Part shown: in pieces, positions 17,601-25,448 of the stretch
How the letters are laid out: every line of letters starts with the position of its first letter
Numbering within the stretch: the first letter of the stretch is position 1
Assembly: GCF_029360665.1 (NCBI RefSeq)
Contig: NZ_JARDUB010000001.1
Span: 124,001 to 188,000, forward strand
Length of the DNA: 64,000 nt
DNA from: Eudoraea chungangensis
GTDB lineage: Bacteria; Bacteroidota; Bacteroidia; Flavobacteriales; Flavobacteriaceae
Reading direction: 5' to 3'
The notes under the pieces: generated by a model
The model's database searches: none
What the model was told of the DNA's origin: nothing
What the model saw: only the letters and a program-made list of their open reading frames with translations
Translations under genes and position numbers: made by a program

Positions 17601-17755
17601 AACCTACAGATGGGGCATATAAGGTTTACGAGGAACTTTCTTTGGAACTTAAGCGGCATCTGGAAGATTTGAACGCTATTCTGACTAAAGATTTACCAAA
17701 AATTAATACTGTCCTTGAAAAAGTAGGTGCCACTGCTTTAAAAGGGTCAAAATAA
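14630..17755 (+). CDS. secreted VPS10/BNR-repeat beta-propeller protein
   Basis: 1041 residues with a signal peptide cut after NTSAQ (about residue 23). Asp-box motifs of the type S/T-x-D-G-G-x-T/S-W recur throughout the first 700 residues (TTDGGNEWF, TIDGGKTWR, STNGGNSWE, STDGGDTWT, SDDAGATWE, TRDGGEHWE), building one or two sialidase/sortilin-like propellers. A FEIFDANDNLINTF beta-sandwich-like segment and a helical coiled-coil C-terminus follow. Annotated relatives are called glycosyl hydrolases or VPS10-domain proteins, but a hydrolytic residue set cannot be pointed out here, so binding or scaffolding outside the cell is equally possible. No C-terminal T9SS sorting domain is apparent. Confidence 0.8.
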   Translation: MRNNIHYLFLCAAVFFITNTSAQNKTSTSSKESSSIPKLFYEGLQWRNIGPHRGGRSLGSSGSPGRPNEYYFGATGGGLWKTTDGGNEWFPVTDGQLTSSSVGAVAVAETNPDVVYIGMGEVQLRGSITQGDGVYKTIDGGKTWRHLGLKETQAVARIRIHPTNPEIVYVAALGHPYGENEERGVFRSTNGGNSWEKVLYVSPKAGAVDLIIDRNNPKVLYASTWQVYRKAWKMWGGGGDSKLWKSTDGGDTWTDLSENPGMPKGPIGKIGVTVSPADSNRVWAIVEANEGGVFRSDDAGATWERTNEERKLRQRAFYYSRIYADPWDKETVYCLNTGFYKSTDGGKTFDTTIKVPHGDNHDLWIDPNNPKRMINSNDGGGNVSINGGDSWTEQDYITTQFYHVMTTNDIPYHVAGAQQDNSTLAMPSDGWEHMQARGPNHGWFYAVGGGESGWITQHPKNLDIFYAGSQGALLTRYDRSNGQTRDIQVYPRFFSGEPADALPERWQWTFPIMFAPQDSKVMYTCSQHVWKTINDGQTWEKISPDLTYADRETLGKTGGVITMDMNGPEIYATVFALAPSYHDINTIWAGSDDGKVHITRDGGEHWEDITPPDLPKFSRVSIIDESKHRPGTLFLAANRYQVDDREPYVFKTHDYGKTWQMIINGLEKGHFARAVREDPKREGLLFLATEHGVYFSVNDGVWWQSIQLNLPDTPVRDLVVKDNDVVIGSHGRGFWILDDILPIRQYQSTMKDEAAILFKPSNVYRGLEDASIQYYLNEQIDSITFEIFDANDNLINTFTGSKTKYEADPDIPWWMQGGSTKPTIAKGLNNFSWDLRYPGATEFEGMIIWSARPQRGPKAPLGTYKVKMKTKSYEKSYDFTVQMDPNLKGVSEADLREQFNLANKIMQKTSAANEAVIQIRQMRKHLENSKSKLSAADYKRTIMPFIDKTAIIEKELYQVKNQSGQDPLNFPIKLNNRLASLRRSVESGDAKPTDGAYKVYEELSLELKRHLEDLNAILTKDLPKINTVLEKVGATALKGSK

Positions 17756-17953
17756 CAAAGGCTAAAATTTGTATACCTTTACACCTTAATTACAGAAATT
17801 AAATTTTAAGTTTTCGATTTGGGCACTCATGAAAATATATAAAGACATTCCCTAATAACTGGATGTTTCATATATGTGCCTTTACGACACCATACTATAA
17901 AGCACTTATTCCATATAGGGCAAATAGCAATAGAATTATTAGTCTTAAAAAAA

Positions 17954-18373
17954 ATGGATAGTAAAAATACTTTTGAAATTAATTTTTTAGATCATGTTGC
18001 TATTCGGGTAAAGGATTTGAAAATATCGGAAACCTGGTATACAAAAGTCTTAGGATTAAAAAAATATCAATTAGAAGAGTGGGGCGAATATCCAATTTTT
18101 ATGTTAGCGAATAAAACCGGGATTGCTCTTTTCCCTGCGAACAGAGCAGACAAGGAATTAGATATAAAATCAAAAAATGTAAAAATAGACCATTTTGCCT
18201 TTAATGTATCGAAGGAGAATTTTGAAAAAGCCCGTAAAAAATATCAAGAATTAAATATAAATTTTCATTTTCAGGATCATCATTATTTTCATTCCATTTA
18301 TACCAAAGATCCGGACGGACATACCGTAGAATTAACCACCTTAGTTGGAGATGAAAAAACATTTTACAAATAA
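17954..18373 (+). CDS. VOC family protein
   Basis: 139 residues from the ATG at 17954; an upstream GTG at 17876 would add 26 residues unlike the family, so it was not used. The first half has LDHVAIRVKDLKISETWY and the second KIDHFAFNVSKENFEKA, ending in KDPDGHTVELTT, the metal-site Glu strand of VOC enzymes. Candidate metal ligands are the His of DHVAIRV, the His of DHFAF and the Glu of TVELTT, as in glyoxalase I, fosfomycin-resistance and dioxygenase relatives. The substrate is unknown. It is a single gene between the BNR protein and the helicase. Confidence 0.78.
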   Translation: MDSKNTFEINFLDHVAIRVKDLKISETWYTKVLGLKKYQLEEWGEYPIFMLANKTGIALFPANRADKELDIKSKNVKIDHFAFNVSKENFEKARKKYQELNINFHFQDHHYFHSIYTKDPDGHTVELTTLVGDEKTFYK

Positions 18374-18515
18374 AAAATCCCTCCAAAAGAGAGCATAAAA
18401 TATTAATCCTGGAAATAATAATCTATACCTAATAGACTCGAACCTTTTTTCCAAGTAATGGAAGAGAAGAAAATAATTAACCATAAGGTAATTCGAGTCC
18501 TTAATCCAAAAAATA

Positions 18516-19784
18516 ATGACATTCGAAGATTTAAAGCTGAATCCTTCTATACTTAAAGCCTTAAAAGATCAAAATTATAGTACACCTACAGACATACAAG
18601 AGAAGTCTATTCCTTTGGTCCTAAACAAACAAGATGTATTGGGAAGTGCCCAGACCGGCACTGGTAAAACTGCGGCATTTGCAATACCGATTATTCAATT
18701 GATGAACAATAGGGAAGAAAGGCAAAGTGGTAGGCGTAAGATTAGAGCTTTAATAATTACCCCCACCAGAGAACTGGCTATACAAATTGGTGAGAGTTTT
18801 AATGCTTATGGAAAATACACTAACCTTAAAAGTACCGTCATTTTTGGAGGCGTTTCTCAAGGAGCACAAACAAGAATATTAAGAAGCGGTGTAGACATTT
18901 TGATTGCTACACCTGGACGCCTTTTAGATTTAATGAATCAAGGTTTTATTTCCTTAGATGACGTGCGTTATTTTGTGTTGGATGAGGCCGATCGTATGCT
19001 CGATATGGGATTTATAAATGATATAAATAAAATTCTGGCGAAATTACCCAAAAGAAAACAATCGCTATTTTTCTCAGCCACCATGCCAAAAAAAATATTG
19101 GAACTTTCCAATAAGATATTGGTCAATCCAAGAAAGGTGGCAGTAAATGCCGTCTCTTCTACTGCTGAAACCATTAAGCAGTACGTATATACTACCAACC
19201 AGTCTAATAAAAATGAGCTATTACTTCATATTCTTGAAAATCCTGAATTAAAGCAGGTTCTTATTTTCTCCAGGACCAAACATGGGGCAGACAGAATTGT
19301 ACGGAATCTTCAAAAAAAGAAAATAAAAAGTGCTGCGATTCATGGCAATAAAAGTCAAAATCAACGTCAAAAAGCCCTCAAGGAATTTAAAGCCGGCAAC
19401 CTAAGAGTACTGGTCGCTACCGATATCGCCGCAAGGGGAATCGATATAGACAAATTACGTTATGTAATAAACTTCGATATACCCAACGAACCGGAAACAT
19501 ACGTGCACAGAATAGGACGATGCGGAAGAGCTGGAGAAGAAGGGGTTTCCATTTCTATCTGTGAACCAGAACACAATGCCTATCTTAGAGATATTGAACG
19601 ACTCATAAAACAGAAAATAGTCTTGGTAAATGACAATCCCTTTCCGCAGACCGACAAACCCATGACCAGTGCAGAGAAAAAAGAATGGGAAAGAGAAAAA
19701 CAAAAAAGGAAACAAGAATTTTTTGCCAATAGAAAAAACAATCAATCAGGTAGGAAATCTGGATTTAGAAGGAATAAAAGATAG
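18516..19784 (+). CDS. DEAD-box ATP-dependent RNA helicase (RhlE-like)
   Basis: 422 residues with all helicase motifs in order: Q motif (TDIQEKSIP), motif I AQTGTGKT, Ia PTRELA, Ib TPGR, II DEAD, III SAT, V ATDIAARGIDI and VI HRIGRCGR. The C-terminus is a lysine/arginine-rich disordered tail (about 380-422) typical of RNA-binding extensions in the RhlE group. It unwinds short RNA duplexes in ribosome assembly or mRNA turnover, often in the cold. It is monocistronic; the ATG at 18516 opens directly into the family N-terminus. Confidence 0.92.
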   Translation: MTFEDLKLNPSILKALKDQNYSTPTDIQEKSIPLVLNKQDVLGSAQTGTGKTAAFAIPIIQLMNNREERQSGRRKIRALIITPTRELAIQIGESFNAYGKYTNLKSTVIFGGVSQGAQTRILRSGVDILIATPGRLLDLMNQGFISLDDVRYFVLDEADRMLDMGFINDINKILAKLPKRKQSLFFSATMPKKILELSNKILVNPRKVAVNAVSSTAETIKQYVYTTNQSNKNELLLHILENPELKQVLIFSRTKHGADRIVRNLQKKKIKSAAIHGNKSQNQRQKALKEFKAGNLRVLVATDIAARGIDIDKLRYVINFDIPNEPETYVHRIGRCGRAGEEGVSISICEPEHNAYLRDIERLIKQKIVLVNDNPFPQTDKPMTSAEKKEWEREKQKRKQEFFANRKNNQSGRKSGFRRNKR

Positions 19785-19892
19785 GCTTAGGAGGGCATTT
19801 AGCCAATAGAAATACTATAAATAAGACTGTAGTCTAAATTACGAACATTCAATTCTTTATAGCAGACAAACCGCCAAGTACTTGAGTTCAGT

Positions 19893-20774
19893 ATGTCGCA
19901 CCTTCTTAAAAATAAACACTTAGAGTTAGTATGGGATTTTCCCTTGGAAAAGTATCGTTTTTCTAGGTTCGACTGGACTGGTAAAATCTCCTCCTTAAAA
20001 TATGAGGGCATGGAGTTGCTTGCTAAGGAAACATTGGAGAGTCTTGATTACAATAGTATTGGCAAAGGTCTTTATAATGAATTTGGGATTTCAGAACCTA
20101 TTGGTTTTGAAGAAATACCAGTTGGAGGTTGGTTTCATAAAATTGGGGTTGGATTGTTACAAAAAGAAACCACTCCTTATTTCTTTGCTCATGATTATAA
20201 AATTAAACCTGCCAAATTTCAATTTACTGCCAACTCCCACAAAATCGCTATTCTTTGTAACTCGGCAAGCATAAATGGGTATGCTTATTCTCTGAGTAAA
20301 GAAATAGCTCTTATGGAAAAGGGGGTTATCATTAGATATCGTTTAATAAACACAGGCAAAAAAACTATCAAAACCGATGAATATACGCACAACTTTATGG
20401 GTATAGGTGGTAATTTTACAAGTGAAGATTATGTACTGAAGTTTCCGTTTGAACTAGACCCTGATATATTTAGTGAAACAGTAAATCCGGACCAAAATGT
20501 TGTTATCCAAAAAGATAAAATCATATTGGATAAATCTTTAAAAGCACAATTCTTTTTTGGCAACCTCAGCGGGGGAAAAGAACGTAAAGCTTCATGGGAA
20601 CTGCATAATGTTAGAGCTAATATTGGAATTCGTGAAACAGGGGATTTTAAAACAACCAAAATCAATTTGTGGGGTTGGAAACATGTGATTAGTCCAGAAT
20701 TATTCTTTAAAGTATCTATAAAACCATCAGAATCTATGCAATGGGTTAGGAAATACGACGTGTTTTCGCTCTAA
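19893..20774 (+). CDS. galactose mutarotase/aldose epimerase-like fold protein
   Basis: 293 residues, no signal peptide. The beta-rich pattern, with FGISEPIGFEEIP, long paired strands, a TDEYTHNFMGIGG loop and a late WGWKHVISPELFFKV strand, resembles the aldose-1-epimerase-like fold used by several carbohydrate-modifying proteins. The exact catalytic His/Glu set of GalM cannot be confirmed, so only the fold is proposed. It converges on the photolyase-like gene 58 bp downstream. It might otherwise be a conserved hypothetical protein with a lectin-like sandwich. Confidence 0.5.
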   Translation: MSHLLKNKHLELVWDFPLEKYRFSRFDWTGKISSLKYEGMELLAKETLESLDYNSIGKGLYNEFGISEPIGFEEIPVGGWFHKIGVGLLQKETTPYFFAHDYKIKPAKFQFTANSHKIAILCNSASINGYAYSLSKEIALMEKGVIIRYRLINTGKKTIKTDEYTHNFMGIGGNFTSEDYVLKFPFELDPDIFSETVNPDQNVVIQKDKIILDKSLKAQFFFGNLSGGKERKASWELHNVRANIGIRETGDFKTTKINLWGWKHVISPELFFKVSIKPSESMQWVRKYDVFSL

Positions 20775-20832
20775 GTAATCCTTCTAATCTATAATCAAAA
20801 CAGTTTCAGACTGCCAAGGAAAAGTAATTTCA

Positions 20833-21954
20833 CTATAAATTGGACAGTTGTTTTTTACACTTTTTCCAATAAGAAAAAAAAGAAGGATAATATCCTTTTA
20901 CAGGAAACATCCATTCCCTATCCTCCTTAATACCTTCATAATGCTCGGTGGTAGGATGTTCCTTAAAATATAATGAATTAAATGAGTAGGTTGCAAGGAG
21001 GTCTTGAAATTCTCCAACAAATACTTGTACCTTATCTATATTCTCTTTCGCAAGTTTTAGAATAAATTGTATAGTTTTTTTTGCCACCGGATAGTTTTTA
21101 AAATGTGAAGGTTCTAACAATAAAATTCTATTGGCCTTTATCTCTGTTCTCCAAGCGGGATCCAAGTTGTAAAAATTATAAATACAAGCCGGCAAACTTC
21201 TATCTATTGAAATATCTTCTGCTGGAGGCAGGGAGGTTGTAAATATGGGAGTTATAGTTGGTTCCAATATAGAAATTGTTTCTATGCCAGAGAAAGCCTG
21301 GTAGGGAATATCTAAAAAAGTGCTTTTCTGAGAAGTATAGCAATACCTATTAATGTTCTCCTGGTTGGCATAGTATTTTTTGTTGCTGTTACTGCCAGCC
21401 ACCCATTGCCAACTTAAGGCGTTGCTAGCCCAGTCAGCGTCTAACAAATGGTAATACATCCATTGCGCAGGTAGTTTCCAATGATTCTTGGCTAGATTAC
21501 AGCTTAAGGAGGCTATGTACATTCGGATATGATTGTGGATATAACCCGTATTATAAAAATCATCGATAGCCAAGTCAATTGCTAAAATCCCGGTAGCACC
21601 CTTATAAATTGCTTCTGCCATTCCGTAATTATTAACCGGAGTCTGCGGATTCTTTATATCTGTATTAATCTCGCTACCCTTAGCTATCCAGACCTGCTGC
21701 CAATAGTCTCGCCAAGCTAATTCCTGAATAAACTTTTCAATTTGGGCTGGCTTATACCCCCTTCTTATTACACTGTCTAATATGCGTTTTGTTGTGGTAA
21801 ATCCCCTGGATATGTAGGGCGATAAATACGTAACTTTTCCATCTACATAATTCCGTGTTCTGCCATAGCTTATAGGATCTACATTCTCAATTCTCCGTAT
21901 AACTTCATCTAATGAGCTCGGAAACAGAGGCAGGGTATTTTTTATCAAATTCAT
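20833..21954 (-). CDS. cryptochrome/photolyase-like FAD-binding protein, apparently permuted
   Basis: 373 residues. Residues about 30-210 carry the photolyase FAD domain: RNYVDGKVTYLSPYISRGF, the helix with ELAWRDYWQQVW, and the signature block DADWASNALSWQWVAGS followed by NQENINRY. The usual N-terminal antenna-binding alpha/beta domain is missing. Instead, the last 130 residues contain a Rossmann-like stretch (RILLLEPSHF, KVQVFVGEF) that resembles that domain moved to the C-terminus. The protein probably binds FAD and senses or uses blue light, or repairs DNA. It is the last gene of a four-gene minus-strand cluster, 1 bp after the TIGR03643 gene. Confidence 0.78.
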   Translation of the reverse strand: MNLIKNTLPLFPSSLDEVIRRIENVDPISYGRTRNYVDGKVTYLSPYISRGFTTTKRILDSVIRRGYKPAQIEKFIQELAWRDYWQQVWIAKGSEINTDIKNPQTPVNNYGMAEAIYKGATGILAIDLAIDDFYNTGYIHNHIRMYIASLSCNLAKNHWKLPAQWMYYHLLDADWASNALSWQWVAGSNSNKKYYANQENINRYCYTSQKSTFLDIPYQAFSGIETISILEPTITPIFTTSLPPAEDISIDRSLPACIYNFYNLDPAWRTEIKANRILLLEPSHFKNYPVAKKTIQFILKLAKENIDKVQVFVGEFQDLLATYSFNSLYFKEHPTTEHYEGIKEDREWMFPVKGYYPSFFSYWKKCKKQLSNL

Positions 21955-21955
21955 C

Positions 21956-22255
21956 CTAGCGCTTGCTGATCTTATTACCTGAAATAGCCCTTTGCCTTGA
22001 ACATTTAAAACGTGTAATATCGGGGTTCCGTTTTTTTAAGTGTTTCTGGCTTACCCCACTATTAACCCTTTTCCTCCATCTTTTAAAACTTGATTTCCTT
22101 AAGTTAGAGCGCATCAGTTTAATAACTTCTTTTTCTGCCAATTGAAACTGAAAAAGTATGGCTTCGAAAGGTGTGCGATCTTCCCAGGCCATTTCAATAA
22201 TTCGGTCTAATTCTCTTGCGGTTATAAGATCTAAATCTCGTTCACTTTTTCCCAA
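21956..22255 (-). CDS. TIGR03643 family protein
   Basis: 99 residues. The N-terminal half (ELDRIIEMAWEDRTPFEAI, then FQLAEKEVIKLMR) is the recognisable TIGR03643 core, a small helical domain of unknown function with an HTH-like look. The C-terminal third is very basic (KRWRKRV, RFKCSRQR), suggesting contact with nucleic acid. Its start overlaps the end of the DUF2452 gene by 25 bp and its stop lies 1 bp from the photolyase-like start, a tight translational unit. In flavobacteria these genes commonly travel together. Confidence 0.8.
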   Translation of the reverse strand: MGKSERDLDLITARELDRIIEMAWEDRTPFEAILFQFQLAEKEVIKLMRSNLRKSSFKRWRKRVNSGVSQKHLKKRNPDITRFKCSRQRAISGNKISKR

Positions 22256-22635
22256 ATCTGTTCTGCATTTAAATAATAACTACCTAAGGATTTAAAATTA
22301 CACTGGTCAGGTGCTATCAAAGAGAGAAAAGACTCTTCGTTATCCCTTTGGTATAAATGATAAACCTGACCCATAATTGGTTCAAAAGAAAACTTGGCGT
22401 TGTAGATGAGTTCACTGTATCTGTATTCTCTCATCATTTCATCGTATGCCTCTTTTAATTCCAAATACCTGGTTTTCAGTCTATGATTAACTTTTTGGAC
22501 GCTAATATTTTTCCAGGCGATACTATCCGTTGAGGTAATTACAGGAGCTCCAACGGAAGTTGCATAAGGTTTTAGAGCAGCATCATAGCGATTAGTCTGC
22601 TCGTTAAAGACCACATTATCTGGTTTTTTTTTCAT
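22231..22635 (-). CDS. DUF2452 domain-containing protein
   Basis: 134 residues from the ATG at 22635. An upstream start at 22671 would add 12 residues unlike the family and would overlap the small gene before it, so it was not used. KPDNVVFNEQTNRYDAALKP and YATSVGAPVI at the N-terminus are the DUF2452 hallmarks; a helical middle and the FSFEPIMGQVYHLY strand follow. Function is unknown. It lies 19 bp after the Lacal_2735-type gene and overlaps the TIGR03643 gene, pointing to one operon with the photolyase-like gene. Confidence 0.82.
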   Translation of the reverse strand: MKKKPDNVVFNEQTNRYDAALKPYATSVGAPVITSTDSIAWKNISVQKVNHRLKTRYLELKEAYDEMMREYRYSELIYNAKFSFEPIMGQVYHLYQRDNEESFLSLIAPDQCNFKSLGSYYLNAEQIWEKVNEI

Positions 22636-22654
22636 TCTATCCGTAACTAAAAAA

Positions 22655-22819
22655 CTAGTCGTACTTCTCAAGTTTCTTTAATACTTCGTTTGCATCAAAT
22701 ACTTTTTGATCACTCATTTTCCTGTTTGTTGTGGAAAGACTATGTGCCTCTTTTAATAGCTTTTCGTACTGTTCCTGTAACTTTTCTTTTTCTGATTTCT
22801 TTTTAAATAATCCAAACAT
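22655..22819 (-). CDS. Lacal_2735 family small protein
   Basis: 54 residues, read by hand. It begins MFGLFKKKSEKEKLQEQYEK and continues with EAHSLSTTNRKMSD, the conserved pattern of the flavobacterial Lacal_2735 family of about 50-60 residues. The N-terminal GLFKKK segment may touch the membrane, and the rest should form a short helical hairpin. It heads the minus-strand cluster that goes on to DUF2452, TIGR03643 and the photolyase-like gene. Function is unknown. Confidence 0.82.
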   Translation of the reverse strand: MFGLFKKKSEKEKLQEQYEKLLKEAHSLSTTNRKMSDQKVFDANEVLKKLEKYD

Positions 22820-23005
22820 AGTATTGGTTTTATATTATTAGTTACTCGCTGTCCAAGAGTCTTTTCGCTTCTTTCTAACAAAGATACTAATTGTTTAATG
22901 TTTTTTATTTTTTATTAAACATTTTAAAGAATATTTATGATTCCCGAACTTACTTTCTTTAATTTAGAGTAGAAAGTTTTAAAAAAAAACAGGTATTTTG
23001 TAATT

Positions 23006-23023
23006 TAATTGATATATCAATTA
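23006..23023. promoter_or_regulatory. 18-bp perfect palindrome, candidate MarR operator
   Basis: TAATTGATATATCAATTA is a perfect dyad centred 32 bp before the marR-type start at 23047. MarR dimers usually bind 16-20-bp palindromes in their own promoter, so this is the likely autoregulatory site for the marR/S41 pair. Confidence 0.6.
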
Positions 23024-23046
23024 TATTTACATCAAATATATTTTAT

Positions 23047-23487
23047 ATGATACTTGCTCTTCCCTCCGAAACCGTTTTTCACACCATAGAAAGTACTATA
23101 AAACAATACCGAAAGTTTGCTCAAAAAAATATTACAAAAGCATTACCCGGAATGACCGTAGATCAGGGCCTAGTACTGATTTTTTTGCACGAACATCCTG
23201 AACTTACTCAGAAAGAAATTGCGCAATTGGTTTTTAAAGACAATGCTTCGATGACTAGAATGATCAACACTATGGTTAAAAAAAAGTATTTAAAACGATC
23301 CATGAACGAAAAAGACAGAAGGCGTTATAAGTTAAAAATAACCCCAGAAGGAAAAGAGCTACTTAAAAAATTACCCCCCATAATTCAAAAAAACAGAAGT
23401 GCTTCCTTAGAAGGAATTAGCAAGAAGGAGCAAGATCAATTAACTAAAATCTTAATAAAAATTCAAACAAATTGCCAAAAATCCTAA
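23047..23487 (+). CDS. MarR family transcriptional regulator
   Basis: 146 residues with the full MarR winged-helix layout: a dimerisation helix (IESTIKQYRKFAQ), the GMTVDQGLVLIFLHEHP helix, the HTH LTQKEIAQLVFKDNASMTRMINTMVKKKYLKR, and the wing with the NEKDRRRYKLKITPEGKE motif. The C-terminal helices close the dimer. It binds DNA until a small ligand or oxidant releases it. An 18-bp palindrome lies just upstream, and the S41 peptidase gene follows after 4 bp, so the two are co-transcribed and the peptidase is a likely target. Confidence 0.9.
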   Translation: MILALPSETVFHTIESTIKQYRKFAQKNITKALPGMTVDQGLVLIFLHEHPELTQKEIAQLVFKDNASMTRMINTMVKKKYLKRSMNEKDRRRYKLKITPEGKELLKKLPPIIQKNRSASLEGISKKEQDQLTKILIKIQTNCQKS

Positions 23488-23491
23488 TATC

Positions 23492-24823
23492 ATGCATAGA
23501 ACAAAGACAATATACCTGTTATTTTTCCTTTCTAGCTTAATAGCCATTCCTGGCATAAAGGGGCAAGAAAACTTAGAGCCATTAAATCAGGCAGAAATTA
23601 GTACGGTAATAGACTCGATAAGCAATAAACTAACGGAAAACTATGTCTTCCCCAAAATTGCCTTAGCAATGTCTAATAGCATCCAAAAAAAATTTAAAGA
23701 CGGAGCATACAAGGATCTAAATGATCCTGAAATATTTGCAAATATTCTTACGGAAGATCTCCGAGACATTAGCAAGGATAAACATCTAAGAGTCACATTT
23801 ACACCTAGGCGCATAACAGAGATGCAGCAAGTAACCACTACAGAAGATAGTCTCGCCTATCTAAAACGTAGAATTGCCCGTATGGAAAGAAATAATTTCG
23901 GTTTTAAGGAAGTTAAAATATTAAGTGGAAATATAGGGTATCTTGATTTGAGGGGATTTTCTGATGTAGAATATGGAGGTGAAACCGCTGTGGCAGCCAT
24001 GAATTTCTTAAGCAATGCGGATGCAATTATAATTGATTTAAGAAATAATGGTGGCGGTAGTCCAGCGATGATTCAATTAATTAGCAGTTACTTCTTTGAA
24101 AGTGACCCGGTACATTTAAACAATTTCTATTGGCGGCCTACAGATTCTAATTCCCAAACCTGGACCTTACCACATGTCTCAGGGACTCGCAGCCCAGATA
24201 CTCCTCTGTATATTCTGACGAGTTCTGGCACTTTTTCGGCCGCCGAGGAATTTAGCTATAATTTAAAGAACCTAGAAAGGGCAACCTTAATTGGAGAGAC
24301 TACTGGCGGGGGTGCACATCCCGGTGGTTCTCTGATAGCTACTGAGCGTTTTATGGTTTGGGTACCTACCGGAAGAGCTATTAATCCAATTACCAATACA
24401 AACTGGGAAGGCACTGGTGTAACCCCACATATTAAAACATCTGCCAGGAAAGCATTAGATAAGGCATATACGATTGCATTAGAAAAGCTAATAAGTCAAA
24501 ATCCCAATGAAGAATCATTGTCTTACTACGAATGGCCCCTTACAGCAATTAAACTAAAGACTAATCCTATCACTCTATCTAAAAAGAGTCTGGAAGCTTT
24601 TGTAGGCAGCTATGGCCCCAGAAGGATAAGCATGACAGATGGAAAATTGTATTATCAGCGCGATGGCGGGAGTAAATATGCACTTTACCCCTATTCTGAA
24701 AATGCATTTATGCTAGACGGCATGGACAGCTTCCGAATAAGATTTTTATTTGAAGATGAAAAAATTATAGCCTTGGAAGGACTATACAGTAGTGGCCGTA
24801 GAGACAAAAATTTAAGAGACTAA
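23492..24823 (+). CDS. exported S41 family peptidase (IRBP/CtpA-like)
   Basis: 443 residues with a signal peptide cut after GIKGQ (about residue 25). An N-terminal helical bundle of the IRBP type (residues 35-105) precedes the S41 catalytic core: LDLRGF, IIDLRNNGGGSPAM (180-193), and the nucleophile Ser249 in SSGTFSAAEEF, then GETTGGGAHPGG. No PDZ domain is visible, as in retinol-binding-protein-type S41 members. The last 90 residues form a separate beta domain (FVGSYGPRRISM) of the kind attached to secreted hydrolases. It lies 4 bp behind the MarR gene. The substrate is unknown; it could be a periplasmic peptide or drug-like amide. Confidence 0.85.
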   Translation: MHRTKTIYLLFFLSSLIAIPGIKGQENLEPLNQAEISTVIDSISNKLTENYVFPKIALAMSNSIQKKFKDGAYKDLNDPEIFANILTEDLRDISKDKHLRVTFTPRRITEMQQVTTTEDSLAYLKRRIARMERNNFGFKEVKILSGNIGYLDLRGFSDVEYGGETAVAAMNFLSNADAIIIDLRNNGGGSPAMIQLISSYFFESDPVHLNNFYWRPTDSNSQTWTLPHVSGTRSPDTPLYILTSSGTFSAAEEFSYNLKNLERATLIGETTGGGAHPGGSLIATERFMVWVPTGRAINPITNTNWEGTGVTPHIKTSARKALDKAYTIALEKLISQNPNEESLSYYEWPLTAIKLKTNPITLSKKSLEAFVGSYGPRRISMTDGKLYYQRDGGSKYALYPYSENAFMLDGMDSFRIRFLFEDEKIIALEGLYSSGRRDKNLRD

Positions 24824-24962
24824 GTCCGTGTATGTGGAAGCTATATCCCTGGGTTTATTTCTTTGTAATAATTGAGCGTTATAATCTATAAAAATTCGTT
24901 TCAGCTGACACAAATCATTCTCTTCTGACAGAAAACTCGTAACTTTATTAAAAATAAGAATT

Positions 24963-25430
24963 ATGAAGAATTTAATTGGAATAGATAGTAAAAAAGCAGA
25001 CACGCTTGTAAGTGAATTAAACGATCTTTTAGCCAATTACCAACTGTTTTACCAAAACTTAAGGGGGTTTCATTGGAATATTAAGGGTAAGGAATTTTTT
25101 GAATTACACTTAAAATTTGAAGAATTATATAATGATGCCGTGGTAAAAATAGATGAAATTGCCGAACGTATTTTAACCCTTGGGGGGGAACCTTTACATA
25201 CTTTTTCAGACTATTTAGACACAGCAGAAATAATAGAAGAAAAGGGAATTACCAAGGGTCCGGAAGGCGTTAAGATTGTATTGGAGAATTTTAAAGTACT
25301 GGTTAACAAAGAGAGGATTATACTCTCTCTGGCATCCGATGCTAATGATGAAGGCACTGTTAGTCTTATGAGCGACTATATTACGGAAACAGAAAAAACA
25401 CTTTGGATGCTAGCATCCTATCTAAGCTAA
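24963..25430 (+). CDS. dps: Dps family DNA-protecting ferritin
   Basis: 155 residues with the four-helix Dps fold. Ferroxidase ligands can be seen in FHWNIKGKEFFELHLKFEELYND and the following KIDEIAERIL helix, set at the inter-subunit sites. The dodecamer oxidises Fe(II) with hydrogen peroxide and stores it as a mineral, protecting DNA in starvation or oxidative stress. It faces katG across a shared terminator, an arrangement that groups two peroxide-defence genes. No lysine-rich DNA-binding tail is present, so protection is probably chemical. Confidence 0.88.
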   Translation: MKNLIGIDSKKADTLVSELNDLLANYQLFYQNLRGFHWNIKGKEFFELHLKFEELYNDAVVKIDEIAERILTLGGEPLHTFSDYLDTAEIIEEKGITKGPEGVKIVLENFKVLVNKERIILSLASDANDEGTVSLMSDYITETEKTLWMLASYLS

Positions 25431-25448
25431 GGTATAAGGTACACCATT

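Noticed and set aside
17876-17953. GTG-started extension of the second VOC protein
   Set aside because: The extra 26 residues do not fit the VOC fold, and the ATG at 17954 precedes the first family strand.
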